The notes beneath the pieces were generated by a model, which saw only the letters and a program-made list of their open reading frames with translations, searched no databases and was not told the DNA's origin. Made by a program: the position numbers and the translations under genes. 64,000 nt of DNA from assembly GCA_029931535.1 (NCBI GenBank), contig JAQPZY010001695.1:5273001-5337000 (forward strand), written 5' to 3'. The stretch comes from Margaritifera margaritifera (taxonomy: Eukaryota > Mollusca > Bivalvia > Unionida > Margaritiferidae). Shown here piece by piece: positions 1 through 12,640 of this stretch. Positions within the stretch are counted from its first letter, which is position 1. The number at the start of each line of letters is the position of its first letter.

Positions 1-1784
1 ATTGCCATTGATTGGAGATAAAATCTGGTAATGATATTGTAATTTAACTTCATTGTGAATCAAGTGAATTACAGGTTTGGAACAAGTGTCTGAAGACAAA
101 GGATATCAGAATTACAGTGAAACCCAGCTACACTGTAGCACCCTTCATTATAACTCAAATTCAGATATAACATGATCGTGGCATGGCTCCAAAAGTTTTG
201 CAATAATTTCACAAAGTTACTTAAGCACTGTAAAGTTGTAGTCCCAAAATAAATGCATTTGATTTAATAATTTGGCAAGATGTACTGTATTCTTATACAA
301 AGAAATGTCTTATCACTATATATTTCTTTATATGAATTAAGATGTTAAAAGTTTCTATTTGTGAATGTTAATTTCAATTGTATCAATAGTCAATCACTGC
401 ACTTTGATCTTAGATTTTTTAAAGATGCCAGCTCTCTAAAAACCTGATAATTGTTAATCTAATTATTATTGAACCATCAACAATAAGGTCATTAAGTCTT
501 CTTTGTGTTTGTCTGCAATACATTCTGTGTACAATCGTTGCTTGGTCCAGGGTAAACAATAGCAAACAAATGGCATACACAACCAAACACCTAACAATGC
601 GGTGGTCCAATAAAGGGTTATACGTAAATGGCTAAAATAAGTGTTCACAAATCCTTTAGTTGTGAATATAAATAAATCATTACAGTCTAGCTTTCATTAT
701 CGTTGATGTAGTTGATGAGATGAGTCTGCTATCTTATCTAGGCAAAAAAAATGAATTTCCTTAAAATATCCCATATTTTATTTTATCTTATTTTTTTACT
801 CATGTTGGAATATTATGTTTGGGGCAAGCTCAAATTTCCCAAAGGCAAGCTCAATTTTACAGTCAGCTTGCCCTTTTAGAAAATTTGTAAATCCCTGTGG
901 TCTATACTTATCTCTGGTTGTCCAGATACAGAGTAGTTCCTACCATATGAATTTCACACCAACCTTTGCTCACGAGCATTCAGCTGAACTCTGTATGATT
1001 TGCCTCCCTTGTGATGTCAATCACCACTATGAGAGAGAGTTTTTAGATTTTTGTATGACATTCCAATCATTGTCAGTAAAGTGAACCAGGGTCAAGATGT
1101 GCTGAAATCAGAGGGGACAGACACCTTCAGACAGTATTCTTGTCCGAGAGGTACAGTAGTGCTCTTAAAATTGTTATTGAAAATAAAGATGTTTGTGTTT
1201 CTCAGTCGCCACCATTGATCACATATAAGAGATTTTTATTAAGACTTCAAGTAACATTGTGAGCAGTACTTATCGTAATGTATCAGGCTTACATATCAAT
1301 AAAAGACAAGGGTCCTGCATGTTTAGAGCTGCAAAAAAATTACATCTGGTTGCATGATCCTCTCAAAAATGGATTATTTGAGTCTTACACTGCTTCAGGA
1401 AAATTGTGGAGAAAAATAATTGTTAATTATCACCCCTCTTTCTGTGTCTCTCACACGCACTCAACAATTGATATTGTATGTGGTAATGTTGAAAGCCTTC
1501 AGGGAGTCTGCAATGAGTGCCCTTGAGATTGACTTCACAAAACCATCTCTGTATCCCCATTCAGATTTAACAAAGTAATGTCTGAGAACATCTGGCCAAA
1601 TATGATTAGCCACATTCGTTTTGTTAAAGAAAAGTAACCAATTGTTAACCAACCTTCAGCATTCCTTGGCAACCATCGCTCTGCAAACAACTAAAATGGT
1701 GCCAAATGGAGTTTGAAAAACTCAACCACTTGATTGTGCTTGAATAATCAATATATTTTAGTAAGGAAAAATGGCATTACAGTA
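1..1784. other. No gene recognised; probable intron of the Rab-like gene
   Basis: AT-rich sequence with only short open frames and no recognisable domain. Because the Rab-like gene is read leftward from 2261, this stretch is probably its first intron. I looked on the minus strand for the next Rab exon, which should start near the WDTAGQE motif, and did not find it here. Confidence 0.5.
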
Positions 1785-1950
1785 GGTATATTACGACTAA
1801 AGCAATGGACTTTAATCTGTCACTATGGGCTGCCATTTATGCGAGAAGATATTCTTGAAAATTTGGCCTCTAGTTCCGCGGTCGGCACCGCTTACTCAAT
1901 AAGACTTCGACCCGTCCCTATCATAAATATCAGGGTCGACGTCTTACATT
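1785..1950 (-). repeat. Dispersed repeat, copy A (about 170-190 bp)
   Basis: Read on the minus strand, this matches the plus strand at about 20530-20725 over most of its length. Shared blocks include GGAACTAGAGGCCA, ATTTTCA.GAATATCT, ATTAAAGTC followed by TTGCTTTAGTCG, and GGGTCGA.GTCTTA. The identity of the element is unknown. It has no poly-A tail and no clear terminal inverted repeat. Confidence 0.7.
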
Positions 1951-2063
1951 GTAGGCTAGCGCTATGTCAATCAGTTGCTTCCTGTAAAGTCAGCTACGCT
2001 TGTCTTAGACTTTGCATATTTTATATTATGTGAATTTCTGTATGTAGACTTCTGGATGCTAAC

Positions 2064-2261
2064 CTTTACCAACTTTCCGTCAATCTGTAATGTCTTCATT
2101 GTAAAATCGACTCCGATTGTACTTGCATGTTTCTCAACGTAGGTCCCAGATTTAAACCTCTGAACAACACAGGTTTTCCCAACATCTGCGTCCCCGATTA
2201 ACACAATTTTAAAGAGATAATCAAATGATTCGTCTGGATCTGGATTATGATGGAAAGCCAT
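2064..2261 (-). CDS. Rab43/Rab19-like small GTPase, first coding exon (partial gene)
   Basis: This exon encodes the first 66 residues of a Rab-family GTPase, which cycles between GDP and GTP states to direct vesicle transport, by family knowledge at the Golgi/endosome. The protein starts [18 protein letters not shown]. It carries the P-loop GDADVGKT (residues 23-30), the switch-I/effector block [11 protein letters not shown] (about 47-57) and the start of beta-3 (LQIDGKLVK). The acidic DPDE lead and CVVQRFKSG fit the Rab43/Rab19 branch best. The exon ends with a GT donor after AAG (GTTAGC), phase 0; a nearby GTAAAG is a less likely alternative. The ATG at 2259-2261 is chosen over an upstream in-frame GTG. 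The missing part (WDTAG, NKxD, prenylated C-terminus) must lie left of the window. Confidence 0.88.
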
Positions 2262-4054
2262 TTTCACTTAAAAAAATATAAATGAGGTTTTGAGGTTTCT
2301 AAAATGACATCACTTCAGGTGACAACTAGGAAGCACTCGACTAATTCTATCTAACTCATAGTGTTAGTGGCGAGTTCAACAGAACTAAAACAAGACTCTA
2401 CATTGTATAAAACCGGAATGCTGTCAGTTTCAGATTCGGTACTTTTTTTTTTTTATGAAAACATAAGAAAAAGTTAACTTGTATGATGGTGTTTTGAGAA
2501 TGTGCCGCCCATTTGGGTCCATTTGCCCAGCATGACGGTACATCAGTAAGTATGATTTTCTTCAATTCTAAAATATTATAGGACTATTATCTGACATGAA
2601 TAGGACTTAAATTGATCGTCTTGAGTTTTATCACCTCTAAGTTGTGATCTAATTAAGCTCTAGGAGCAAGATTCGAGAAATGATTAATACCCAAGGTCCA
2701 CCTACCTACCGCCAACAGTCATTCAAGTGTTGTTCATTCAAAATTCCAATTAACCGCTACCCACTCTCAAGCCGGGCTTTGTTTTATTTATTACGTAACA
2801 ACGTCTTGCGTGTTAAGCAGGTCAGGTTCACTGATGGTCTGACACCTTGGCCCATATTTCTATATAACCTTGGCCCATATTTCAATATAACATCTTCAGA
2901 TTTAACCTGATATGGATTTGCTTACATGAGAATAACCACTTTATGGTCTGCTATAGGTCTGTCAAGTACAAGTAGCGAATAGCTATTACATGAATAGGTA
3001 TATTACTTTATAATTACTATAGTGCATTCTTTTGACACCTGGGCGGTCCACCTGACCACTATCAAAAGTTCTATAATTTTGCTCTTCCCCGACAGTGCAT
3101 ATTCTATATGCACAACACTCACATCCTCAAAAGATCTATTACCAATATTGTTGGTAGCGTTTCCAGTATATGGCAAGTAGTGACTCTATGAAAAAATAGG
3201 GTTCAATTTTAAGATTGAATACTTTGGACAACAATGGTGTTAATATTGAAGCAAAGGTATTAATTCCTCAATAAGTTTACACATTTTTTTTTCCTACTGG
3301 TTTAAAGTTCCCCTTACCGCGGTAGATAGATGCTGATCATGTGATTCTTACAACTCTGAATGCATCAATTTGTCCTAACAAAATTTTACGATCGATAAAA
3401 AGTAATTTGTTCCATCAGACTTGTTATGGAGGTGTTCAACTAAAGGTCTTCAATGAACTCGTTTTCAGTGAAATGAACGAAGCTCTCATTCTGTTATACA
3501 ATACATTTAATGGCTAGCAAGCGTCGCACACTTTCTTGTAACTATTAGCAACTGGAAGCACTTGAATGTGCACGACAAGTAGCTATTGTAATTCCTAAAA
3601 GTGACAGATCAAGCTTAACACTTTTTTTATCGGGCTGTTTAATTATTCCTTAACCCAAAACGTTATCACATTTGAGTAGAACGCACATGAGGCTGTGAGT
3701 ACACTTGTAACTTTTTCAAATACATTCGATTACATATCAATACACACTAAGCGCCATGTTGCGCACTACAAAATTGTAATAGTGGTATGCATAAAACAAA
3801 TAGACGTTGCTTCAAAGCATGCACCAAAGCTGCAACGACAATGCAAACACCTAAAGACATTTCATCAGGGTTTTCTATTATCTCAAGTCAATTCCTAAAT
3901 GTTACAGACCAATAGTTTACAGAGGTGTTGATTGCATTCAGGTGTTTTATAACTGGTTGGATAGGACCGTAGAAATAGTGTACGACGAACTAAGGCAGGA
4001 AAATACAAACAATCATGATATTTACAGACGAAGATAGTAAAGTTTTAATTTAAA
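2262..4054. other. Upstream of the Rab-like gene; nothing recognised
   Basis: The 5' flank and probable promoter of the Rab-like gene lie immediately right of 2261, but I see no convincing core promoter motif. The rest is AT-rich with short unmatched open frames. A short duplicated phrase, CCTTGGCCCATATTTC, occurs twice near 2846-2885. Confidence 0.4.
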
Positions 4055-5860
4055 TATCATATGTCACATATGTGCGGAAACAAATGGAAAATATTAAAGT
4101 TCGTGACGGTGAATCTTACGCTCACAAAGTTCGCGACCACGATCATTTGACATGCTAATACAGAGGTCATGCTCATAAGTATTGCAATTTGAATTGCAAA
4201 TATTCAGTATTCATCCCTTTGTTCATTTACAACTACTCTGGGTATGATGGCCTCTTATAAACTAGATGAAGAGGTAAAAATAATACCGAATAACGACGAG
4301 AACTCTATTTAGCCCAGCAAAGATTTCATAGTTGATAGGTTCACGAGGGATGGTAAGGAAAAAACAGTTAAAAGAACGATTCGATGTGAAGATAACTTCG
4401 ATTCGATTCCTAGCTCAAAATATCATTGAATTAGAGTTTTTGACAGATTATAACATATTTATATAGATCGAGAGCGGGGTTCAAGATTGAATTACTATCA
4501 CAGCAGATAGATACAAAGAAGCAAATAGCAAATTCTATGCAAACAAATTTGGACACATAAAAAATTATGGCAAGTTCGAAAGGTCAAGGTTAAGGTTATT
4601 CATTATGTACCTAGATTACATTAATTTATATGGTTAGACCATGTAGCATCATTTGCCATACAGAATTTTAGATGAGCAAATGATGAATAAATTAGACGGG
4701 TAGAAGAAACTCTGAAAGAAATATCTGCTGATAGTGATACTGTTTACATATTAGAAGTTGATATGGATATTCCACTTGAATAACATGACTATTTCAAGGA
4801 CTACCCATTGCTCCAGAGAAATTATTTCCTGATGAAAATGATTTTTCCCCTAGCAAAAGAAATTGATAAATGATTACATGGGTACAAATCGTAATGTATC
4901 AAAACTATTGTGTACATTGGAAAAAAAACATGTGATACAAATCTTTACATGCAATTAAGTTTAAAACTGAAAAAGTTACACAGAGTTGTCCTGTTTGATC
5001 AACAACCTTGGCTAAAAGACTTCTTCAGTTTAATGAACATAGCATTTTTGGTAACAGTTGGAAAATCTCGGGGAAAAAGAACCAAAAATATGTACATATG
5101 AAAATAATTTTTTAAAATTTTTAATATTATTTGCCAGGAGAACAATCATTGACGACTTGGTGCTAGTCAGTCAGAAAAACAAGAAAATCAAATTAGCCAA
5201 ACCGATCCGGGGAGGAGGGGGTACAGTGTTCGAGCTATCCAAATGGTTTATGTATTAATTTCATTACAACAAGTTGAAGAACAAATACCGTGACAGAATG
5301 AGACTATTCATGGTCGAAACGGATTTTTTGTATCTCTGTGGAAATAGTATACGTTTACAGCGACATGAAAGATGATATCATGTTTTATGATACTAGTCCA
5401 AAGGTTTACCACTAATGAATAAAATGATACCGGGAGTTTTCAAAGATGAATTAACTGGCATTCCAATCAGAGAGTTTTGTATGTTAATGTCAAAAGTATA
5501 TTCATTTAAGCAGGGCCGGCCCAAATTTGTTTGGCTCTCTCGGCGAACTATGCAGAAAAAATTCACTTTCATCTAATTTGGCGCCCCTTACCGTCTAATT
5601 TGGCGCCCCTTAAAGCCTGGCGACCTAAGCTGAAAAGAAAGTTTATGAAGAATACAGAAATTCGTCATTACAAATAATTTAAATTCTAGATGTACAAAAA
5701 TTGTTTATTCAATCACAAGGAAATTATCAAGAGATGAATTTATTTACAATCACAAGATGTATATGATCAAAATGAGGAAAGTAGTATTGTCTATGTATAA
5801 CGACAAAGTTTACCTTGTTGACCAACATAAACACCTTACTTCATTGATTCCAAAACTTTT
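4055..5860 (+). pseudogene. Decayed protein-primed DNA polymerase B (Polinton/Maverick-like)
   Basis: Conceptual reading across the three plus frames gives successive pieces in the order found in the B-family DNA polymerases of Polintons/Mavericks. First is an exonuclease-region piece with VRDHDHLT at 4129 and YSGYDG near 4234. Around 4980-5030 a piece contains PWLKDFFSLMN, then a block at 5200-5258 ends in ELSKWFMY. At 5360 YSDMKDDI follows, and a C-terminal block with YNDKVYLVDQ lies near 5790-5820. Stops and frame changes separate these pieces, and I do not find the metal-binding palm motif intact. The gene is therefore dead. In intact elements the enzyme copies the element's own DNA from a terminal protein primer. 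No integrase, capsid or ATPase genes were seen nearby. The assignment rests on remembered family patterns. Confidence 0.72.
5514..5640. mobile_element. Small GC-rich insertion inside the polymerase relic, hAT-like end
   Basis: The polymerase pattern breaks here and resumes at about 5640. The inserted stretch starts with GCAGGGCCGGCCC, a terminus typical of many hAT-superfamily MITEs, and contains a 22-bp direct duplication beginning TCTAATTTGGCGCCCCTTA (5572-5615). I cannot define the right terminus or a target duplication, so the class is tentative. Confidence 0.4.
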
Positions 5861-5869
5861 TGAGTATGA

Positions 5870-7090
5870 GGACCCCTTTTAAGCTGAAAAAATTACACAG
5901 CCCCCTACCCCCTCCCCTGCTAATAGTTGTACTTTTAGGCTGTGGCGGGATAAACATTTACCAGCTTGGCGCGCTAAATTCGAACATGCCTTGCTCGCAG
6001 CAGCGGCGACAACAGAGGAAGGCAAGAGCTGCCTGGAGGAGCAATACTTGCTGCGAAGCTATGTGAATTCGCGGACCCTCTGGAACAACCCCGTGGCCTA
6101 CCCAGTGCGTCTGAATCAACCAAAGTTTAGATGTGACAGGGTCGCAACTGCAGAGGCTTATAGTGTACCGCTAACACTGGGTTACCCCCCTTATACCACG
6201 CATTCAGCAATATGCAAAATGTTTTAGTTGTATTAAGTGTCTTCCAGAACGTATAATATTTATATTGTCCATGTCGCATTAAATCTGGCCATATATCGAG
6301 GAAACCCAATAGTTTAAAAACTGTAGATCGTAACCGGTCATGCCAGTGTCCATTTGGTACAAAACGTGATTAGTCCTACTAAGACTGGATTAAATACTAT
6401 TATGTTCTACAGATTACTACTCATGCCTGCCCAAACACCTGCCTCTTCAGGTACTCTTTCTTTAGATTCACATAGGTAGGCATATTCCTGAATGATAACC
6501 AGAGGGGTAGTGGACCCTTCTGGTGACAAGAGTAGACCCGTCTTTTTCCACATCACTCTTTCCCTCCTAATGCATACAAGCCACGTATGTAGACATAAGC
6601 CAGCTGAGTTCCATAATTTGTAGTCTCCCTTGATCAAACCAATCCAGTTGGTATACACCCTTCATTATCCGCCAGTTAATCAGTGAATGCGTACTTTGAC
6701 TCTTATTTTGTATATTATCAACAGTACTGGACAAACCAGTTTTGAAGCTTACACCTGGAAACTTCTTAAATTGAAATGAATATTACGAAGCAACCCTTTC
6801 AGTAACTAACACAAAGAGACACACACACACACACACACACATCTTGTGCTGTTGTAAAAACTCCACACTAGTAATGCTATAGAAAAAAGCAACAGTTTCA
6901 GCAAAGTTTCGTGAGTTTTCTTCTACTTGAAACGTCTATGATTCAATAATCAGCTTAAATGGGTAGCGAATTCTCTCGTGATTAAATTTAGTTATATATA
7001 TTTGCCTCTGTTGCTCAATATCCGAAATATTCCATACACAATAAATTCATATATCTTTTTTTCTATCACTACCTGTCAGGAGTCGACAAC
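5870..7090. other. No gene recognised
   Basis: A GC-richer patch at 5930-6200 (GCAGCAGCGGCGACAACAG and onward) has open frames on the plus strand but no recognisable domain. A tryptophan-containing minus-strand open frame (6407-6658, 83 residues) also matches nothing I know. Confidence 0.4.
6818..6841. repeat. (CA)n microsatellite
   Basis: A run of about twelve AC/CA dinucleotides. Confidence 0.9.
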
Positions 7091-7094
7091 AACT

Positions 7095-7580
7095 AGATTG
7101 GTAGTACACCTTCCAAGGATATGATATTGTACACGTGTAAATACTGGTGACTAAGATTCTCAGCACACCTTTTGAGAATATGACACTGTACAAATACCGA
7201 TTCTGGTGACTAAGACTCTCAGTACACCTTCTGAGAATGTGACATTGTACAAATGCCGATTCTGGTGACTAAGATTCTCAGTACACCTTCTGAGAATGTG
7301 ACATTGTACAAATGCCGATTCAGGTGACTAAGATTCTCAGTACACCTTCTGAGAATGTGACATTGTACAAATGCCGATTCAGGTGACTAAGATTCTCAGT
7401 ACACCTTCTGAGAATGTGACATTGTACAAATGCCGATTCTGGTGACTAAGATTCTCAGTACACCTTCTGAGAATGTGACATTGTACAAATGCCGATTCTG
7501 GTGACTAAGATTCTCAGTACACCTTCTGAGAATGTGACACTGTACAAATGCCGATTCAGTTGACTAAGATTCTCAGTAGG
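7095..7580. repeat. 59-bp minisatellite, about 8 copies
   Basis: The unit begins GACTAAGATTCTCAGTACAC and continues through CTTCTGAGAATGTGACATTG. The phase moves by one base per 60-base line, giving a 59-bp period. Inner copies are nearly identical; the first one or two are diverged. Confidence 0.9.
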
Positions 7581-7839
7581 ATGAAGTTCCATACAAGAGC
7601 AGTCTTTATGCACAATTATCAAAATATTTTGAAAAATCATGATAAACGTTTAATTTGTGAATGTAGATATTTGCCGTCTTTCCCTCAGGTAAATGACACA
7701 ATATGACATACATTGGTGACTCTGAACGCAACAGTGCCGATAAAGGAACTAACTTGAGTCATGTATCGTTGTTCTGACATTTGTTACAGTACCGCTTCGA
7801 GAATGATTCACTTTATTCGTTCGTCAGTTCATTCATCCG

Positions 7840-8640
7840 TCCTCCGTGTCCGGGCTATGACTCCTATACTATTTCACCCAAATAACATCAAACTTGCACT
7901 ATGACTGCATCTTGGGATGGACATGTGTCATTCACCACTGTGACCTTCTTTTATGATTTATTCAAAATTGGTTAAAAATTGTGTCCATACTAAAATTCCG
8001 ATACTTTTTTCACCTATTGCCAATAAATTTGCACTGAGGGTGCATCTTGGTATGGACATGTGTTGCGCGCAAAAAACTGAGTCACTGTGACCTACTTCCT
8101 AAGATTTGTAGAAAATTGCTAACAAAAATTGTGTCCTTCCTTCTTCTTTGGGCTGTACCTCCTGTAAAACTACGCCTATTTATATCAAACAAACACTGTG
8201 GGTGCATCTTAAGAGACACGGGTGATGCGCACCAAAACTTGGTCATTGTGACCTCCTTTCAAGGATTTATTGAAAAAGAAATGCGTCAAAATGTTGTCTA
8301 TCAATCCTGTTTGCATTGTAACTCCTATACTACTACACCTATTGGTATGAAACTTAAACTATGGCTGCATCATGGGAAGAACATGCTTTCCAGGTTTATT
8401 CGAACTTGCTTCAAAGTTTTTTTTTTGTCTTCTCTTTCTTAGCGTAACTTCTTTATTACTACACCTATTCATATCAAACTAGCACTCTTCCTACGCCGAA
8501 ACTGGGTTACTGTGACCTACTCCTCTAGATTAACCAAAGATTGGTTATAAAATTCTGTGCAGATTTAATTCCAATGCACTTCCAGTTGTTGGACTCATTT
8601 CACACATCAAAACTGGATCAGTGAGACTCTTTTCGTAGAT
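7840..8640. repeat. Degenerate tandem array, unit about 170 bp
   Basis: Recurring phrases are CTCCTATACTACTACACCTA, ATATCAAACTTGCACT, GTGCATCTTGGGATGGACATG, and 'tcactgtgacct' followed by a poly-T-rich segment. There are about five diverged copies. The style matches the tandem-repeat elements later in the window, and I see no coding content. Confidence 0.65.
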
Positions 8641-9172
8641 ATTTAACAATATTTTAAACTGGTTTCAGTGCTTTAATTTCCACACCGTTGAACCTGTTGC
8701 CACCAAAGGTGCATTGTAGGTGCATCAGGTTAGGCTACGCATGGTACCGTAAGTAACAGTAGACGGTACTACTGTGACTGCTGACCCAGTGGACAGCTAC
8801 ACCTGGCTCCCTCTGGTAAGTCCTCTTGGTGGATCAGGCGGCTGAGCAGATATGCTGATCCCCCCGGCTGTGAAGGCAGATAGCAAGAGCTGTGTGGACA
8901 GCGCATGGCGTCATCTCAAGTGCAGTAGGACCTAATGGCGATCCACTGCATCCGAACTCGTCTCCAGACGTCTCAACATTGTTGTGCCACTGGATTCAGA
9001 CAGGTCTGGACCAGAGAGGGTAATTCTGCGCAACTTCGCCTCACTTAAATCCAACTCACGCGCAAGTCATGACATTATTCCCCTCCTCCTCCCCAACCAG
9101 ATACCTTCAAGTCCCGTGGCGATGGGCGAGCAGCAAAACAGCAGGTGTGGATACACTGGGAGCTGTAGCTCC

Positions 9173-9178
<6 letters not shown>
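8641..9178. other. GC-richer segment of unknown origin
   Basis: Base composition rises here relative to its surroundings (for example TGTGTGGACAGCGCATGGCG near 8892). It may be a fragment of a retroelement 5' region, but I cannot identify a domain or a boundary. Confidence 0.3.

Positions 9179-9242
<64 letters not shown>
9179..9242. repeat. (CT)n microsatellite
   Basis: About 32 uninterrupted CT dinucleotides. Open frames crossing it (poly-LS on plus, poly-RE on minus) are artefacts. Confidence 0.97.
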
Positions 9243-9243
<1 letters not shown>

Positions 9244-9474
9244 ACACATATCGGCATGTTAGGCTGCCTCACTTTCATGTACTGTTAGTTTGCCCTTTTT
9301 CAAACATTAACAGAATCAATCTGCCTTTTTAGAGACAGACAGAAATCCAGAAAGCTATGTGACTTTAGTTTTTGAAACTTGCATGCGTTTACATATGTTA
9401 TGTTTTTTTTTTACTTAATTTATAGTAATGATAATAATGTGGGGTTAGTGATGTTAGTTTTATTTAGAAGGGAT

Positions 9475-10480
9475 AGATAACTGGGTGGTGGATTGTAAAT
9501 CCTTGGTTGGTGGATAGTAGATATCTGTTTGTTTGAAGTAGATCCCTGGTTGGTGGATAGTAAGTCCCTGGGTGTTGGATAGTAAATAAGAAGTTGGTGA
9601 TAACTGGTTTGATAGTAAATAGCTGAGAGTGTGTGTATATTTCATCCCGTCCTTTAACATCCTACCCTCTCTTGTGTGATAGTATGTTTGTATGTATGTA
9701 AGTATAGCGCGTGTATCAACACTCCTACCATTTCCGTTAGATAGTTGGCGATGTGTGTTTGGATTGTAATCAAAACGCAATTGCCTGATAGTAGAGGTGT
9801 GTGCTTGGATAGTTAAAAAAAAGCGGTTGATGGATGGTATGAGTGTGTGCTTGGATTGTAATCAAAAGAGGTTGCTGGATAGTAGGAGTGTGCAATTGGA
9901 TTGTAAAAAAAAGCGGTTGCTGGATAGTATGGGTGTGTGCTTGGATAGTAATAAAAAAGCGGTTGATGGATAGTAGAGGTGTGTGGTTGGATTGTAATAA
10001 AAAAGCGGCTGTTCGATAGTAGGAGTGTGTGTGTGTTTGGATTGTAATCAAAAAGAGGTTGCTGGATAGTAGGGGTGTGTGGTTGGATTGTAATAAAAAA
10101 GCGGTTGTTCGATAGTAGGGGTGCCTGGGTGCTGGATAATAGATAACTGGTTTGTTGCTATTAGACAACTAGATGGTGGATACTATATAACTGGTTGATG
10201 GAGATACTGAAGGTAGTTTTGTTTTAAAAAGTAAGATGGTAAAAAAGGGATATTATAATGGGAAGTAACTAAGGGGCCTTATAGAAGGCGCTAGATGTTT
10301 TTTTACTTAATTTATAAGAGGGATCATAGAGTGCTATGGGGAATCAGGGACATTAGTTTTATTTAGAAGGGATATATAACTGATTAGTGGATAGTATATA
10401 ACCGGGTGCTGGATAGTAAACAACTAGCTGGTGGGTAGTAGATAATTGGGTATTGATATGTAAAGATTATGAGGATGGTA
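9475..10480. repeat. Degenerate minisatellite, unit about 46 bp
   Basis: The core units at 9785-10130 follow the pattern GTGTGCTTGGATTGTAATCA, then AAAAGCGGTTGCTGGATAGTAG. Flanking sequence holds shorter relatives such as GGTTGGTGGATAGTAGAT. A related patch continues at 10380-10480. Minus-strand open frames of 106 and 132 codons here come from the repeat. Confidence 0.8.
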
Positions 10481-10781
10481 GTTTTGTTTTTTTTAAAAAG
10501 GAGGTTAGGTAGGGATTGGGGATATTACAGAATGGGGTAGCAGATAGACCATGGAGAAGAACAGCACTATTTTTTTTTTTTTATTGAACGCAAGGTGTCA
10601 GGATTTTACATATTCCCCTACATCACCACCTGACCTGGTGTATGGGGCATTATCTTAAATTATTTTGCGTCCTGATCTGTACATGGGTTCCCTACACAAC
10701 ACACACACACAGACACTTGCATTCACAATTATTGTACACAAAGTCACACTCGCATACAAACCCCAAGATGTTTAAAATTGC

Positions 10782-10785
<4 letters not shown>

Positions 10786-10817
<32 letters not shown>
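10786..10817. repeat. Poly-A run, 32 bases
   Basis: An uninterrupted A32 tract. It lies on the 5' side of the LINE relic below, so it is not that element's tail. It may be the 3' end of a different, unrecognised retroposon. Confidence 0.9.
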
Positions 10818-10819
<2 letters not shown>

Positions 10820-10864
10820 TACCAAAAGTTGACAATAGGGAGAACAGCACTAGTTGGTAGAGAA

Positions 10865-12640
10865 CTTTACAGATTTAACATCCTAACATCCAGAAAGCAG
10901 CCCTGAGTGAAACTCGTCTAGCTGAGGAAGAACAACACACCGAAGTAGGAGCTGGGGCCACTTCTTCTGGTGTGGCCGAAGTAAAGAAGAGCGACGTGAA
11001 GCTGGTGTCGGGTTTGCCCATCAAATCAGATGTAGTTAGCAAGCTCACAAATCTCCCAAAGGTCGTGAATGCCAGACAAATGCAAACGAGGCTCCCACTG
11101 TCTGGAACAAGACATGAAACTGTCATCAGCGCATATGCACCCACGATGACCAATCCAGATGAGATAAAGGACAAATTTTTATGAAGACCTGGAGTCTCTT
11201 ATTGCATAAATACCGAAGGCATACAAGCTCATCATCCTTGGTGACTTCAGTGCTATAGTTGGCACAGATGGCAAACATGGCCAGGTGTCATTGGCAAAGT
11301 ATGTCTTTGGCAAATATAACAACAAGGGACTCCTCCAGCCGAGAATATGCGCTAAACACGACATCTTAATCAACAACACAATTTTTCGCTTGCCAAACCG
11401 CAACAAGACGTCTTGGATGCACTCAAGCTCCAAACACTGGCATCTCATTGACTACGTAATTGTCATGAGAAGAGACAGGCAGGATCTCTGAGTGATGAAG
11501 GCAAGGACAAGTGCAGAATGCTGGACTGACCACAGGCTCATAGTCTCCACGCTCAATATCCAGATTCAGCCTAGTAGATGACCATAGGGCAAAAAATTGC
11601 CCAAAACTTTCAATTTCTCAAATTGGAACAGGAGAATGTGAAACAGGCATTTGTCGAAGAACTGTGCGGCCAACTAGAAAAAATTTATGCGAACTCTAAG
11701 AATGCTGATGAGAACTAGGTATCTTTCAGGGACTCCGTGTACTCATCTGCATCGAAAACCCTCGGTCCCACCACACGTAACATCAAGACTGGTTTGCTGA
11801 GAACGATGCTGCCATACAGAGACTACTGAATGAGAAACATCAGAAACAAAAGGCGTGTTTAGAAGACAGCACTTTAGCATCTAAGACGGCAGCCTTCAAC
11901 AATATCAAGAAGACTGCCCAATGCAAACTCAGAGAGTTGCAAGATTCATGGCTGAGCAATAAGGCAGATGAGATTTTGTCCTACGCAGACAGGAATGACA
12001 CGAAGAAATTCTATGATACTTTGACGACAATCTAAGGGCCACAGTCATCAGGAACATCTCCAATACTGAGTGCTGACGGCACCACACTGCTCACTGACAA
12101 AGAACAAACACTACAAAGATGGGCATACCACTTCAACAACACCCTCAATCAACAATCATCTATCGGTGAGCAGGAAATTGATTGACTGCGCCAAATGGAA
12201 ATCAACATATCACCTGCTGATCCTACAGCTCTGACTGAAACTGAGAAAGCAGTTGTCCTGCTGTCAAATGGCAAAGTACCTAGAACAGATACTATACCAG
12301 AAGGTGTCTACAAAGCCGGATGCTGGCACGTGGCACAGAAACTGACTGAACTCTTCTATTCAATGTGGAATGTGGACTCAAGGAACTATACTACAAGAGT
12401 ACAAGGATGCATCCATTGTTCACTTGTACGAGCGGAAAGGGAACATACAATCCTGCGACAACCATCTGGGCATCTCCTTGCTGTCAACAAAGATGAATCC
12501 CCTTGTGCACCACATTTATAAAGGGTTCCTGCCTAGGAGTCAGTATGGCTTCAGGAAAGGACGAGGGACCACATACTTGGTGTTTGCAGCTCGTCAACTA
12601 CAGGAGAAATCACAGCTGATGTATGATTGGTCAGTTCTAT
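10865..12640 (+). pseudogene. Dead non-LTR retrotransposon (APE endonuclease + reverse transcriptase fragments)
   Basis: Read in shifting plus frames, the 5' part carries an apurinic-type endonuclease. SETRLAEE lies near 10905, SAYAPTMTNPDEI at 11128-11166, LIILGDFSAIVGTDG near 11226-11270, and SWMHSSSKHWHLIDYVI at 11412-11462, followed by CWTDHRLIVS near 11520. A diverged linker follows. Reverse-transcriptase pieces follow, with DASIVHLYERKGN at 12406 and QYGFRKGRGTT at 12541. The catalytic palm after FRKGRG is missing and the segment just before it has an internal deletion. Stops and frameshifts are frequent. This is the family often annotated as 'craniofacial development protein 2-like'; I do not assign a clade (RTE or Jockey-like are both possible). 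Confidence 0.85.

Noticed and set aside
815..1084. 89-codon plus-strand open frame
   Set aside because: No domain or conserved motif; length expected by chance in a window of this size.
6407..6658. 83-codon minus-strand open frame as an exon
   Set aside because: No recognisable domain, no supporting splice signals, and composition like the surrounding DNA.
7095..7580. CRISPR-like regularly spaced repeats
   Set aside because: Units are contiguous with no unique spacers, and the DNA is clearly eukaryotic; the same applies to the other arrays.
9460..10168. Two minus-strand open frames of 106 and 132 codons
   Set aside because: Both lie in the degenerate 46-bp minisatellite and encode only its repeat.
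10786..10817. Poly-A run as tail of the LINE
   Set aside because: It lies 5' of the endonuclease part of the plus-strand LINE, the wrong end.
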